Shown here: one piece after another, positions 35,954-45,336 of the stretch
Layout of the letters: each line of letters opens with the position of its first letter
Position numbering within the stretch: position 1 is the stretch's first letter
Origin: Archilochus colubris
Lineage: Eukaryota; Chordata; Aves; Apodiformes; Trochilidae
Assembly: GCA_023079485.1 (NCBI GenBank)
Contig: CM041090.1
Span: 39,808,874 to 39,872,873, forward strand
Direction: 5' to 3'
DNA: 64,000 nucleotides
Program-made: the position numbers and the translations under genes
The notes under the pieces: model-generated
Databases searched by the model: none
Told to the model about the DNA's origin: nothing
The model's input: only the letters and a program-made list of their open reading frames with translations

Positions 35954-38502
35954 TCCACCAGTTTGCAGTACAGAGGAGCAGTCTGGTCACAATATCCTGA
36001 TGTCATCCCATGCATGCTCAAAACCAAAGACAAGAACACAGTCATGGTAAATTTTGTTTCCTGAGGCATTTTATTTTCAAGGCAATGGTTGAAAGTTTAT
36101 TCACTATTAATACAGTCATCAACAAATCAAATGCTGAGTTGTGCAGCCACAGAAATACTTTTTCACCTCTGGAACTAAAGGAAATTGGGAGGACAAATCC
36201 TAAGTCTTCAATGTATTTTCAGCAGATGGAGAGTTTTAATGTCTTTACCCTGCCAACCCTTCCCACATCTCATGCAGGAATGAAGAAGATGAAAAACAGG
36301 GGAGATAGGGATAAACACAGCAAGTTAGGGGCAAGTCAAAAAAAGAGAAAGGGAATGATATTTTACTCACATAGGGGGCTTCTTAGTTGGTTTTGGTTAT
36401 GTTTTGGGGGGGGGGGTTCATCTAATCCTAAAGGATCTATTAAGGAAATCTTAAATTTCCTTAATCTCTTAAGAAAAGAGGATGCAAGTGGTTTTAATTT
36501 CTGTGAATGTATCCAAAGGCTTGCTAATTACTTCCTTTATCAGGTGTAACACACCAACCTTTGCCAGTTTTTTTATCTCTGAGGGAAGAGACCCAAAGGA
36601 TTAATTATTCAGAGAAGTCTTAAGGCTCAGAGGGACATCACTCCTTCCCCTGGGAAGGAATCAACTGGAAATTTCTTTGCAATGCACAAGCACTGAATTC
36701 ACCACCACTCCACCCTGAGGATGTAGGACAAGCAGATGCTTCTATCACAGCACTGTCACCTGGAACATCCTTGATAACTCTCAGATCATCTCCCAGAGCT
36801 TTACTGCATGGAAACCTCTTGTATCCCTGATCCTCAGAGACTTCAGACTTTGGGCTGAAGAGCTACAGATGTTATCCCACTTAGAAACCTCATTTCTCTT
36901 ATTGGTGGGGTCTGTTCTACTCTGATCACATATATTCCTCTCCTACAGTCTTTATGATTAAAAACTAACATCCCAGTCAGGAAAATTAATCTGAAAAGGA
37001 GAAGGAAGAGCAAGATTTGCAGGTGACTGCCTGCCTGCAAAGCAGGAGAGGTTAGAATTTAAAAGAAAAGGTAAAAAAAAATTCTTCAGAGATACACTTA
37101 GAAATAGTTCAGCTCTACAGATGCAGATTAACATCATTTGTAGCCCTGCAGAGGGCTGACAGTCACCCCCTGCTAGGGCTGTGAGAACAGTCTGATGAGA
37201 AGTGCTGACAAGGAAAAGCAATACAGAAACTCAGGTTCTTTTTTTTTTTTTTTTTTTTGGTTTTCTTACCATTACATTCTGTATGTAAATAACTGTGTGC
37301 AACAAGAGAATGCACTTGGAGAGCCTTCTAACCTTTTGCAAAGCAACAAGAAATGAGGAGTGGATGAAAGCAACTGGTTTTGGTGTCCAGGCTGACTGCA
37401 GGCAAGGATCACCTGGTGGCAGGCAGGAAAATAGTTTAAAACTTAACAGGTTTAAACTTTAAATAGTTTAAAACTTAACATGTACAGTGCCTAAATAGCA
37501 GTGATCTGAACCACAGGACTGCTGAATGGTTGTCAGCACAAACCAAAACAGATTTAAGGGTGAAATAATTTCCAGTTTAAGCACCCTAGACTGACTAATG
37601 CATTGACACCAAGTTAAGAGCTTTTCAATAGGGCTACAACTGAATTTCCACTCCCATTTTCATAGGGAAGACTACTGAATTGTGCTGGAATAGCCAAAGA
37701 TATTCCCTAATGCAGCAGAGAAACAACAGGAGGAAAATCACTACCATTTGATGCCAGGCCTTCTCATAGCTTGGAAACTTGCTATTAAGCCAACCCAAGA
37801 GGAGAGCCATAGCACAGAGTTAACACAGCAGATCCTTGTCCCAAGAGACCAATTCCTAGAGAGATGTATCCATACAATCCAAATAAAAGCCCTTACAACA
37901 GGAATTATCTGATTTCCCAGCTGGAATCTTCCTGGATACACACACAGGCTTGCTGCTTTCAGAGACACTGCATTTCCAGGAGTGTGCCAGCAAGCTTCAA
38001 CTTGCCTGAAGAAAACCTTCTTCCTACAGGTATTTCTATCTGAAAACCTGAGAAAGCAATAACTCCTTCACAAGTAAGGTAGCTACTGTCATCACTAGAT
38101 GGATATTCTGTAATTTTTTTTTATTTTTTTTTTTATATTTGTGCTAACTGTTAAGTAGTACTGAATTCAAGTAGCTCCACTGAAAGTTAAAACCAGGCTA
38201 GTGGGGTTATTTTGTTTGCAGGTTTTTTGGGTTTTTTTCATGGTGTATATAAAACAATTGTAACTGGGAAAGGTTACTTGGTTTCATTTCAGGGCTCTGT
38301 GGGATTTAATTATCTTCTTAAAAAGAGAAAAAAAAAAGAAGCCAGCTCACCATTTAAAAGCCTTTTGGAAACTTTAAATAGAAAAGAAATGAAAGTAAAG
38401 TGAAAGTTTTAATTCATTCACCCTGATTAGCACTGAAGTTTTCATGAAGGCTTTCCCTGTGCCAGTTTCTAAGTTTCTTTCTCACAAAAAGGCAGGAGCA
38501 AT
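35954..38502. other. Intron sequence upstream of PELI2 exon 2
   Basis: No further exon, transposon or RNA was recognised. Simple features are a G12 run near 36408, a T20-type run at 37238-37259, T-rich runs near 38118-38133, and an 18-bp block ATAGTTTAAAACTTAACA at 37431-37448 repeated at 37463-37480. Confidence 0.5.
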
Positions 38503-39259
38503 TAGAATCATAGAATCCTAGAATTGGCTGGGTTGGAAGGGACCTCAGAGATCATCAAGCCCAACCCTTGATCCACTCCCACTGCAGTTCCCAGCCCATG
38601 GCACTCAGTGCCACATCCAGGCTCTTTGGAAATATCTCCAGACACGGAGAATCCACTACTTCCCTGGGCAGCCCATTCCAATGCCTGATCACCCTCTCCA
38701 GAAAGAAATTCTTTCTAATCTCCAACCTAAACCTCCCCTGGCACAACTTGAGACCCTGCCCTCTTGTCTTGCTGAGAGTTGCCTGGGAAAAGAGCCCAAC
38801 CCCCCCCTGGCTCCAACCTCCTTTCAGGGAGTTGGAGAGAGTGATGAGGTCTCCCTGAGCCTCCTCTTCTCCAGCCTCAACACCCCCAGCTCCCTCAGCC
38901 TCTCCTCACAGGACTTGTGCTGGATCCCTTCACAGCCTCCTTGCTCTTCTCTGGACCTGCTCCAGGACCTCAATCTCCTTCCTGAGCTGAGGGGCCCAGA
39001 ACTGGACACAGGACTCAAGCTGTGGCCTCACCAGGGCTGAGCACAGGGGCAGAATCCCTTCCCTGGACCTGCTGGCCACGCTGTTCCTGATCCAGGCCAG
39101 GATGCCATTGGCCTTCTTGGCCACCTGGGCACACTGCTGGCTCCTCTTCAGCTTCCTGGCAATCCAGACTCCCAGGTCCCTTTCTGCCGCTCTGTGCCCA
39201 GCCTGGAGCTCCCCATGGGGTTGTTGTGGCCAAAGTGCAGGACCCAGCACTTGGCCGTG
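38503..39259 (-). mobile_element. CR1 LINE, LINE part of a U6-CR1 chimera
   Basis: Young-group CR1 with its octamer-tailed 3' end at 38503 (TAGAATCATAGAATCCTAG on the plus strand), running to a 5' truncation at 39259 (CACGGCCAAGTGCTGGGTCC in the minus reading). Recognisable remnant frames include [13 protein letters not shown] and [11 protein letters not shown]. At its 5' end it joins, through an 18-bp A/T linker, a U6 snRNA copy on the same strand. Confidence 0.95.
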
Positions 39260-39277
39260 AAAATTTTTTTAAAAAAA
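39260..39277 (-). other. A/T linker between U6 and CR1
   Basis: On the minus strand the junction reads T7, A7, T4. The first T run could descend from the U6 oligo-U tail, and the remainder could be untemplated or microhomology sequence added during template switching. Confidence 0.6.
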
Positions 39278-39367
39278 CACCAATTTGTGTGTCATCCTTG
39301 TGCAGGGGCCATGCCAATCTTCTCTGTATCATTCCAGTTTTAGTATATGTGCTGCCGAAGTGAACAC
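39278..39367 (-). pseudogene. U6 snRNA retropseudogene, first 90 nt, fused to CR1
   Basis: U6 is the spliceosomal small nuclear RNA that pairs with the 5' splice site. The minus strand aligns without gaps to the first 90 nt of vertebrate U6 as I know it, including CTTCGGCAGCACATATACTA and GATACAGAGAAGATT. I count 8 differences, mostly transitions (C4T, G7A and CpG-type changes among them). The last 17 nt of U6 (the AAGCGTTCC part and T tail) are replaced by an A/T linker leading into CR1. There is no upstream U6 promoter pattern I can identify, so it should not be a working gene. Confidence 0.93.
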
Positions 39368-40137
39368 TTGAGTGGTATCTTCACTATTTGATTTGGTTTT
39401 ATTACAGACAGGCAAGTTTTATTTTGATCTGACATTGGTAAAAAGAGCTGGGACAAATATAAAGCATACGTCTGCATTTTACAGGAGAGAAAAGAAAGAA
39501 AGAAAAAAAAAGTGGCAGAGAACTTGCCTCCTTCCTTCCACAGCCAGCAAACACCTTGATTTATTTTTTTTTTCCAGGACAGGCCTCTCAACTCTTTCAC
39601 CACAAACCAGCCCTCCCCATGGCACTTGGGCCACACCTGTCCCTGCCACTACCTAAAGAATCTGCACACCAAACAAAGCCATATGAAAGCCATGGGATCT
39701 CCTCAGCCAGAACAGGACCTGCACCCACTCACTCACCCCGTGTCTCCATCCTGCCAAGTGTGCAGCTCAGTTGCTCTCCAGACACCAAGGCTTGAACTAC
39801 AGCAAGATGAGAAGTTCTCTTCTTTTGTCTCTATTGTTCCACCGAGCAGTGCCTGGAAGGAGCAAGAACTTCCTCCTCCTGGGCAGCAAGCAGCAAGATG
39901 GAACTGGACATCCAGAATTAGGACAAGGACTAAGGCCACTCATTCCCTGTCACTGAACACTGGGAAACTCCAAGCTTCCCCACAGCCTACAGGAGTTTCC
40001 TAACAGAACAGAAGCTCCTTGTTGAATCCTCTCACAACCCCTCTCCAGAAGTAACAGCCCATTTGCCTTCACCTTGCACCTTTCCAGCAGCTGCAGGAGC
40101 TGATGCACCTTACAGCCCAACCCATGCCAAATTTTTG
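39368..40137. other. Unannotated single-copy DNA
   Basis: No exon or known repeat is visible between the U6-CR1 chimera and the minisatellite. Confidence 0.5.
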
Positions 40138-40670
40138 CTTCACAAGATGGCCAGCACTACCAGAGACAACCTGCAGCTGGGATTCTTGGGATTCTCCATC
40201 CCAAAAAAGCCTAGAACAATTTATTTTTTTTTTTTCTGCTTCACAAGATGACCAGCATTATCAGACAGCTTGCAGCTGGAAGTCTACATCCCACCAAAAA
40301 GCCTACATTTTTTTTTTTTTTGCTTCACAAGATGGCCAGCACTACCAGAGACAACCTGCAGCTGGGATTCTCCATCCCACCAAAAGGCCTACAACAATTT
40401 TTATTTTGCTTCACAAGATGGCCAGCAGTACCAGAAACAATTTGCAGCTGGGATTCTCCATCCCACCAAAAAGCCTACAACAATTTGTTTGTTTGCTTCA
40501 CAAGATGGCCAGCACTACCAGACAACCAGCAGCTGGAGGTCTACACCCCACCAAAAAGCCTACAACAATTTATTTTTTTTTTACTTGCTTCACAAGATGG
40601 TCAGCACTACCAGACAACCTGCAGCTGGGATTCTCCATCCCACCAAAAAGCCTACAACAAATCTGTTTCC
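40138..40670. repeat. Minisatellite, six units of 83-101 bp with T-tract spacers
   Basis: Units begin CTTCACAAGATGG at 40138, 40239, 40323, 40409, 40496 and 40588. Each has a conserved body of about 70 bp (GCAGCTGGGATTCTCCATCC, then CCACCAAAAAGCCTACAACA) followed by a T-rich spacer of variable length. The body contains a 5-bp stem, GGGAT/ATCCC around TCTCC. Because the body and spacers have few stop codons, three overlapping open frames of 136-219 codons appear, but they are in different frames and lack domain features. Confidence 0.93.
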
Positions 40671-41808
40671 ATCTAGGTAAAGGAGAAGAAATCACATGTC
40701 ACAACCAACCTTTTCTAACACCATCCTGCTCACACACAGATTTACTAGAAGAACACTTCTAAAGTTCTCCAGATGTTCCAAAACATCAGACCAGAAGCCC
40801 TATAATTCGACCCAATGCTTCTCAGTGATAGCAATAGTGGGACAAGCAGCATTAGGAAACCTCATGGGATAATTATCTCTCTTGATAGCACTATTCCTTG
40901 CAAATCAGGGAGTGGTGCTGGCATAGGCTATGGGCACCATAATTATCAAAGCCAGTTTCCTACAGATTTACATCAAACAGTCAAGGACCTCAGTATATAA
41001 TGAAATGCAAACTACAATTAAGTTTTTCCCATGGTTGGGAGATGTAATGAAAGCTTCTTCTCTTTGTGGGTTCATGGTTGTCTGGAGAGCAAGACCACAC
41101 ATGCTCTCTCTCTCCCACAGTCCAAACACTGTGGCAAGTTCCTATTTTCTACAGTTCTCAAAGGAACCTACCTGACTACTTCAGAGATCATCAACAAGTC
41201 CTGAACCCTCTGTGGGACAGCTTGTTCCACAAGCTTTTTGGTTTAGGTTGGTTTTAAAAAGGAATCAGGCTTAGCCAGCAGCAAAAAATAAACAAGATTT
41301 CTGTTATTTAGGATAAGAGCTCCAAAAAATCCTCACCTGCACCTCTAAGTTAAGACTTCAACTTCACCCTCAAAATGAAGGGAAGTATCTACTGGTTATG
41401 AGACACAGAGGGAGCTGCAAGTAGCTGATTTTCTTAACAATGCTGTGAAAATAAAAACTATCATAAAACTTAAATACTTCTCTATATCCATAGAACCTAT
41501 ATCTGAAAAGAGGGCAGACTGAACAAGTTCATGGGCAGCATTTCTTTGTCACAAAAAGGAGTAATTTCACTTTGCTGCTAACAGTCCTATCACACCTCAT
41601 CACTTTAAGATGAGAACCATCCCATTTCACAGAGCCAGCTCTGAGCAGATGAGAAACTACAATTCAGTTGTTACCACAGCTCTAATGCTTAAGAGAAAGC
41701 ACATCCTCACCATGCTAAAAATGAAACTGGAGAATTATTAGCAACAACTTCACTGTGAAGTCAGACTTGAGTCAATTTTTCCTTTTAAGTCCATTCTGAT
41801 TCCATGGT
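40671..41808. other. Unannotated single-copy DNA
   Basis: I recognise no repeat, exon or RNA gene here. Confidence 0.5.
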
Positions 41809-42434
41809 TAGAATCATAGAATCATAGAATTGGCTGGGTTGGAAGAGACCTCAGAGATCATCAAGTCCAACCCTTGATCCACTCCCACTGCAGTTCCCAG
41901 CCCATGGCACTCAGTGCCACATCCAGGCTCTTTGGAAAGATCTCCAGACACGGAGAATCACTACTTCCCTGGGCAGCCCATTCCAATGCCTGATCACCCT
42001 CTCCAGAAAGAAATTCTTTCTCATCTCCAACCTAAACCTCCCCTGGCACAACTTGAGACCCTGCCCTCTTGTCTTGCTGAGAGTTGCCTGGGAAAAGAGC
42101 CCAACCCCCCCCTGGCTCCAACCTTCTTTCAGGGAGTTGTAGAGAGTGATGAGGTCTCCCCTGAGCCTCCTCTTCTTTAGGCTGAACAGCCCCAGCTCCC
42201 TCAGCCTCTCCTCATAGGGTCTGTGCTCAAGTCCCTTCACCAGCCTGGTTACCCTCCTTTGGACCTGCTCCAGGACCTCGATATCCTTCCTGAACTGAGG
42301 GGCCCAGAACTGGACACAGTACTCGAGGTGTGGCCTCACCAGGGCTGAGTACAGGGGCAGAATCACTTCCTTGGACCTGCTGGCCACGCTGTTCCTGATC
42401 CAGGCCAGGATGCCATTGGCCTTCTTGGCCATTT
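41809..42434 (-). mobile_element. CR1 LINE, mosaic of two subfamilies
   Basis: The 3' portion (41809 to about 42140, octamer tail included) matches the young group at 12.7 and 22.6 kb. The 5' portion (about 42170-42434: CTTTAGGCTGAACAGCCCC, then CACCAGCCTGGTTACCC and CAGTACTCGAGGTGTGG) matches the subfamily at 18.6 kb. A 232-codon remnant frame carries [11 protein letters not shown] and [12 protein letters not shown]. It ends near GGCCATTTGG. Confidence 0.93.
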
Positions 42435-43800
42435 GGTTGGTACAATACATTAGTATATACTCTGACCTGAATGAGCATGGGCCAACACTGCTGCCAAATG
42501 CAGCTGTCCCACCTTTCATTTGCTTGTTTGTTCCTGCTGCTTCTCTCCCTGCTTCATGTGAAGGGGAGAAAAAAAAAATTCTTTGAAATTTCATTTTAAA
42601 CCACATCAATCCCTCAACTCTCCAGCTCAGTGCAAAGCCACAGAAGCACTTACATCAGAAAGCAGGGGGAAAATGTCACAGAGGGCAGGAGAGACTCCTT
42701 TGGAAGTACTGCAAGGCTACAGTAGTCGTGGCATCTACAAGATTAGAAGGCTGAAGATACATTTTTCACCTTAATAATATCCAGCCCCAGAGCTTTCTGA
42801 AGTCCTGACTAACTGGAAAGCCCTCTTCTGTAGAAGTATCAAATATTTACTCACTTCAACACAGATTCAAAGGGAAAAAAAAAAAAAAACAAACCACAGG
42901 CTCGTTTATATCAAAAGGCAAACAGAAAGCTTAAACATTTGCAACACTGACAACAAGGTGAACTTGTGCTCCTTTTATGTAATATTGCTCCAGTGTTTCA
43001 TACTCTTTGCACCACCCTCCCTGTGCCATACTCAACAATTCATTTTGTGTCTAGAACTGATGTGCTATTTCAGCAAAATAACTTGAATCATCTGGGATTT
43101 TCAGGTTTGTTGCTTTTTATTAAAAATAAAAAATAAAAAGACAGTATTTATTCCAGATTCATTTTTCTCTATCAGACCTTCATAAAACAAACATGAAACA
43201 GCAGTGACTGTCTGCCAATTATCTGAGAATTTCAGAGAAATAGGACAGTGAAGTTAGCTTCAACCTTAATCCCACTGGGAAGTGTTGCACAGTAGGGAAA
43301 GCAAAGCTAAGCAGCACTTCTGTACCAACAGGACAGCATGGGTTTATTTTCTCCTTTGAACTCCATTCTCTGGTACTGTGCATCAGTATTAAAGACATAA
43401 ACCCCATATGAATTTAAGGCTAAGATTGTCTCCAGCTGATTACATGCATCAATTTCTGTTTCAGAAGCAGGCTCTCCCACCAGAGGTGTTGCTTATCACC
43501 AGCTTGTTCCTGTGGTGAATATTTGGCAGTGAATGCAAGACTGCTTCTTGAACACCACAGTGCTTCACAGATGACTCCAAGAGATTAAAAAGCCACTTCA
43601 TGTTCAAGTTTCTTGGAGACTGGAAGAAAGATATTGTTGTCTTCAACATCTCCCAGCACTCAAAACTTCATTTTTCAGAGGCAGAACAAACCTGGACTGA
43701 CCAGAAGTTTCCCTTCTGTCTCCTACGGATACTTTCTCCCTGCATCACTTGGAGCTTTAGCACAGCACAGATGCTTCCTGATTTTGCTTTTCCCTATGGG
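42435..43800. other. Unannotated single-copy DNA
   Basis: No exon or known repeat is seen apart from A-runs near 42572 and 42875. Confidence 0.5.
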
Positions 43801-43979
43801 AGTGACAGAGCCCTGGCCCAGACTGCCCAGGGAGGTTGTGGAATCTCCTCCTCTGGAGACATTCAAACCCTACCTGGATGTGTTCCTGTAGGGAGCTGGG
43901 TGATCCTGCTCTGGCAGGGGGGTTGGATGAGATGATCTTTCAAGGTCCCTTCCAACCCTTAACTCTGTGCTTTCTATGA
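43801..43979 (+). mobile_element. CR1 LINE, short 3' fragment
   Basis: The sequence CCCAGACTGCCCAGGGAGG, then CTGGAGACATTCAAACCC, GATGAGATGATC and AGGTCCCTTCCAACCC is the CR1 3' end in an older subfamily, ending TTTCTATGA. The length is about 180 bp. Confidence 0.88.
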
Positions 43980-43980
43980 C

Positions 43981-44060
43981 CACAGAATGACAGAAAACAG
44001 AGCTAGGTGGGTGGAACTTCAAGGCATCTCACCTAGTCCAGCCCTACTCAAAGACTTGAT
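43981..44060 (-). mobile_element. Probable old CR1 3' end, tail to tail with the previous copy
   Basis: CACAGAATGACAGAA, then GGTGGAACTTCAAGGCATC and CCTAGTCCAGCCC resembles a decayed CR1 3' end in minus orientation. It starts directly after the tail of the plus copy. Confidence 0.5.
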
Positions 44061-45032
44061 CCAGTCTCTCCACATTTCCATTTCAGCTAATCTGGAAAAT
44101 CCAGGCCTCCCCACCTTGTTTCTTTAGAATTCAAACTCAGCAAGGAGACTGAGGTCAAAGCAAGACTCCTGCACTTCCTGCCACATCTCCCAAAGCACCC
44201 AAGCAAGTTGTTCCCTTCTCTGCACAGCAGGCTCACGTGCCAGGTGATTTGATTCCCATCTGATTTTTCTTTTCTTTCTGCACTCCATTGTACAGCAGCA
44301 AACTAAAGAGGCATTAAGAGGTTTTGTTTCTATAACAACTATACTAATAAGTAGCTTGTGGGTAAGTAAAAGGCTTCCATCCTTTCAGTAACAAGAGCCA
44401 CTGATCCAAGACCTTTGGTTTATGCAACTTAGGAGGAAGTCCTGAATGAAAGGCACAGTCCCACCTTGGAGTGCTGGCTAAGACATCTCTAAAGACATAA
44501 ATGCTTCCTAATCATCCCCAGCAGCACAGCTTAACAAAGCAGCCTTCCTGCAGAGCAAGAATATCCCAACCAGCAAGTTTGGAAGTCCCAAATAATCTCA
44601 CCTCTTTCCCCAATTAAGAGCAATGGTTTTGCATCTGTGAACTTGATTATCCCTGAGAAAGGCACCTTGGAATAATTAGTTGTGGCTCTAGTCAGCTTTT
44701 CTTGTTGTCCTTTTTTGATTCAAATGTTTGTTGCTATGACTTGAATCTGTAAAGTCATTTTCCCCTCAAAAAAAAACTCTAGGAAGTATTTCCTTCTCCA
44801 GTACTTTTGGAATAACCATTGGCACAGTGATCAGTCCCCAGTGTTCACTACAAACCTTCTCTTCCCCAGCACCACACTTCACCACCTCCTGCCTATTGCT
44901 ACTTGTACAGTCCTGGAGACTCCAAAGAGGTTGCAGTGGTTCAGAGAAATGCAGTCTGACCTGATATCCCCTACAGTTTAGGCAGGTTCTTCAGAGAGAA
45001 GGCTGATTTACATCACTGTAGTTATCATATTT
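44061..45032. other. Unannotated single-copy DNA
   Basis: I recognise nothing in this stretch. Confidence 0.45.
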
Positions 45033-45336
45033 ATCATAGAATGGGTTGGGTTGGGAGGGACCTTAAAAATCATCCAGTTCCCACTGCCATGGTCAGGGAC
45101 ACCTCCCACCAGCCCAGGTTCCTCCAAGCCCCATCCAACCTGGGCTGAGACACTGCCAGGGATGGGGCAGCCACAGCTTCTCTGGCAAACCTGGGACCTC
45201 AGCACCCTCACAAGAAAGAATTTTTTCTTAATGTCTGACCTAAATCTCTCCTCTTCAAGTCTGAAAACATTTCCCCTTGTCCTCTCACTACACACCCATG
45301 CAAAAAGCCCTACCCCAGCCTTCTTGGAGGCAGAAA
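45033..45336 (-). mobile_element. CR1 LINE 3' fragment, older subfamily
   Basis: ATCATAGAATGGGTTGGG at 45033 is the 3' end in minus orientation. The TGGTCAGGGACACCTCCCAC block and GGGATGGGGCAGCCACAGC match the copies at 8.7 and 57.6 kb. It is truncated near 45336. Confidence 0.92.

Noticed and set aside
36010..36549. A 179-codon plus-strand frame beside the PELI2 exon
   Set aside because: It overlaps a low-complexity G run and the presumed intron on the opposite strand to PELI2, and its composition looks random.
39278..39367. A working U6 snRNA gene
   Set aside because: The 3' 17 nt are missing, there are about 8 substitutions, it is fused to CR1, and no U6-type upstream promoter elements are evident.
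40138..40670. CRISPR-like array
   Set aside because: Units are tandem and too long, spacers are simple T tracts, and the host is a vertebrate.
40103..40762. Open frames of 136-219 codons over the T-rich minisatellite
   Set aside because: The units shift frame from one to the next because of variable T tracts, and three frames are open together. This is a by-product of a stop-poor repeat.
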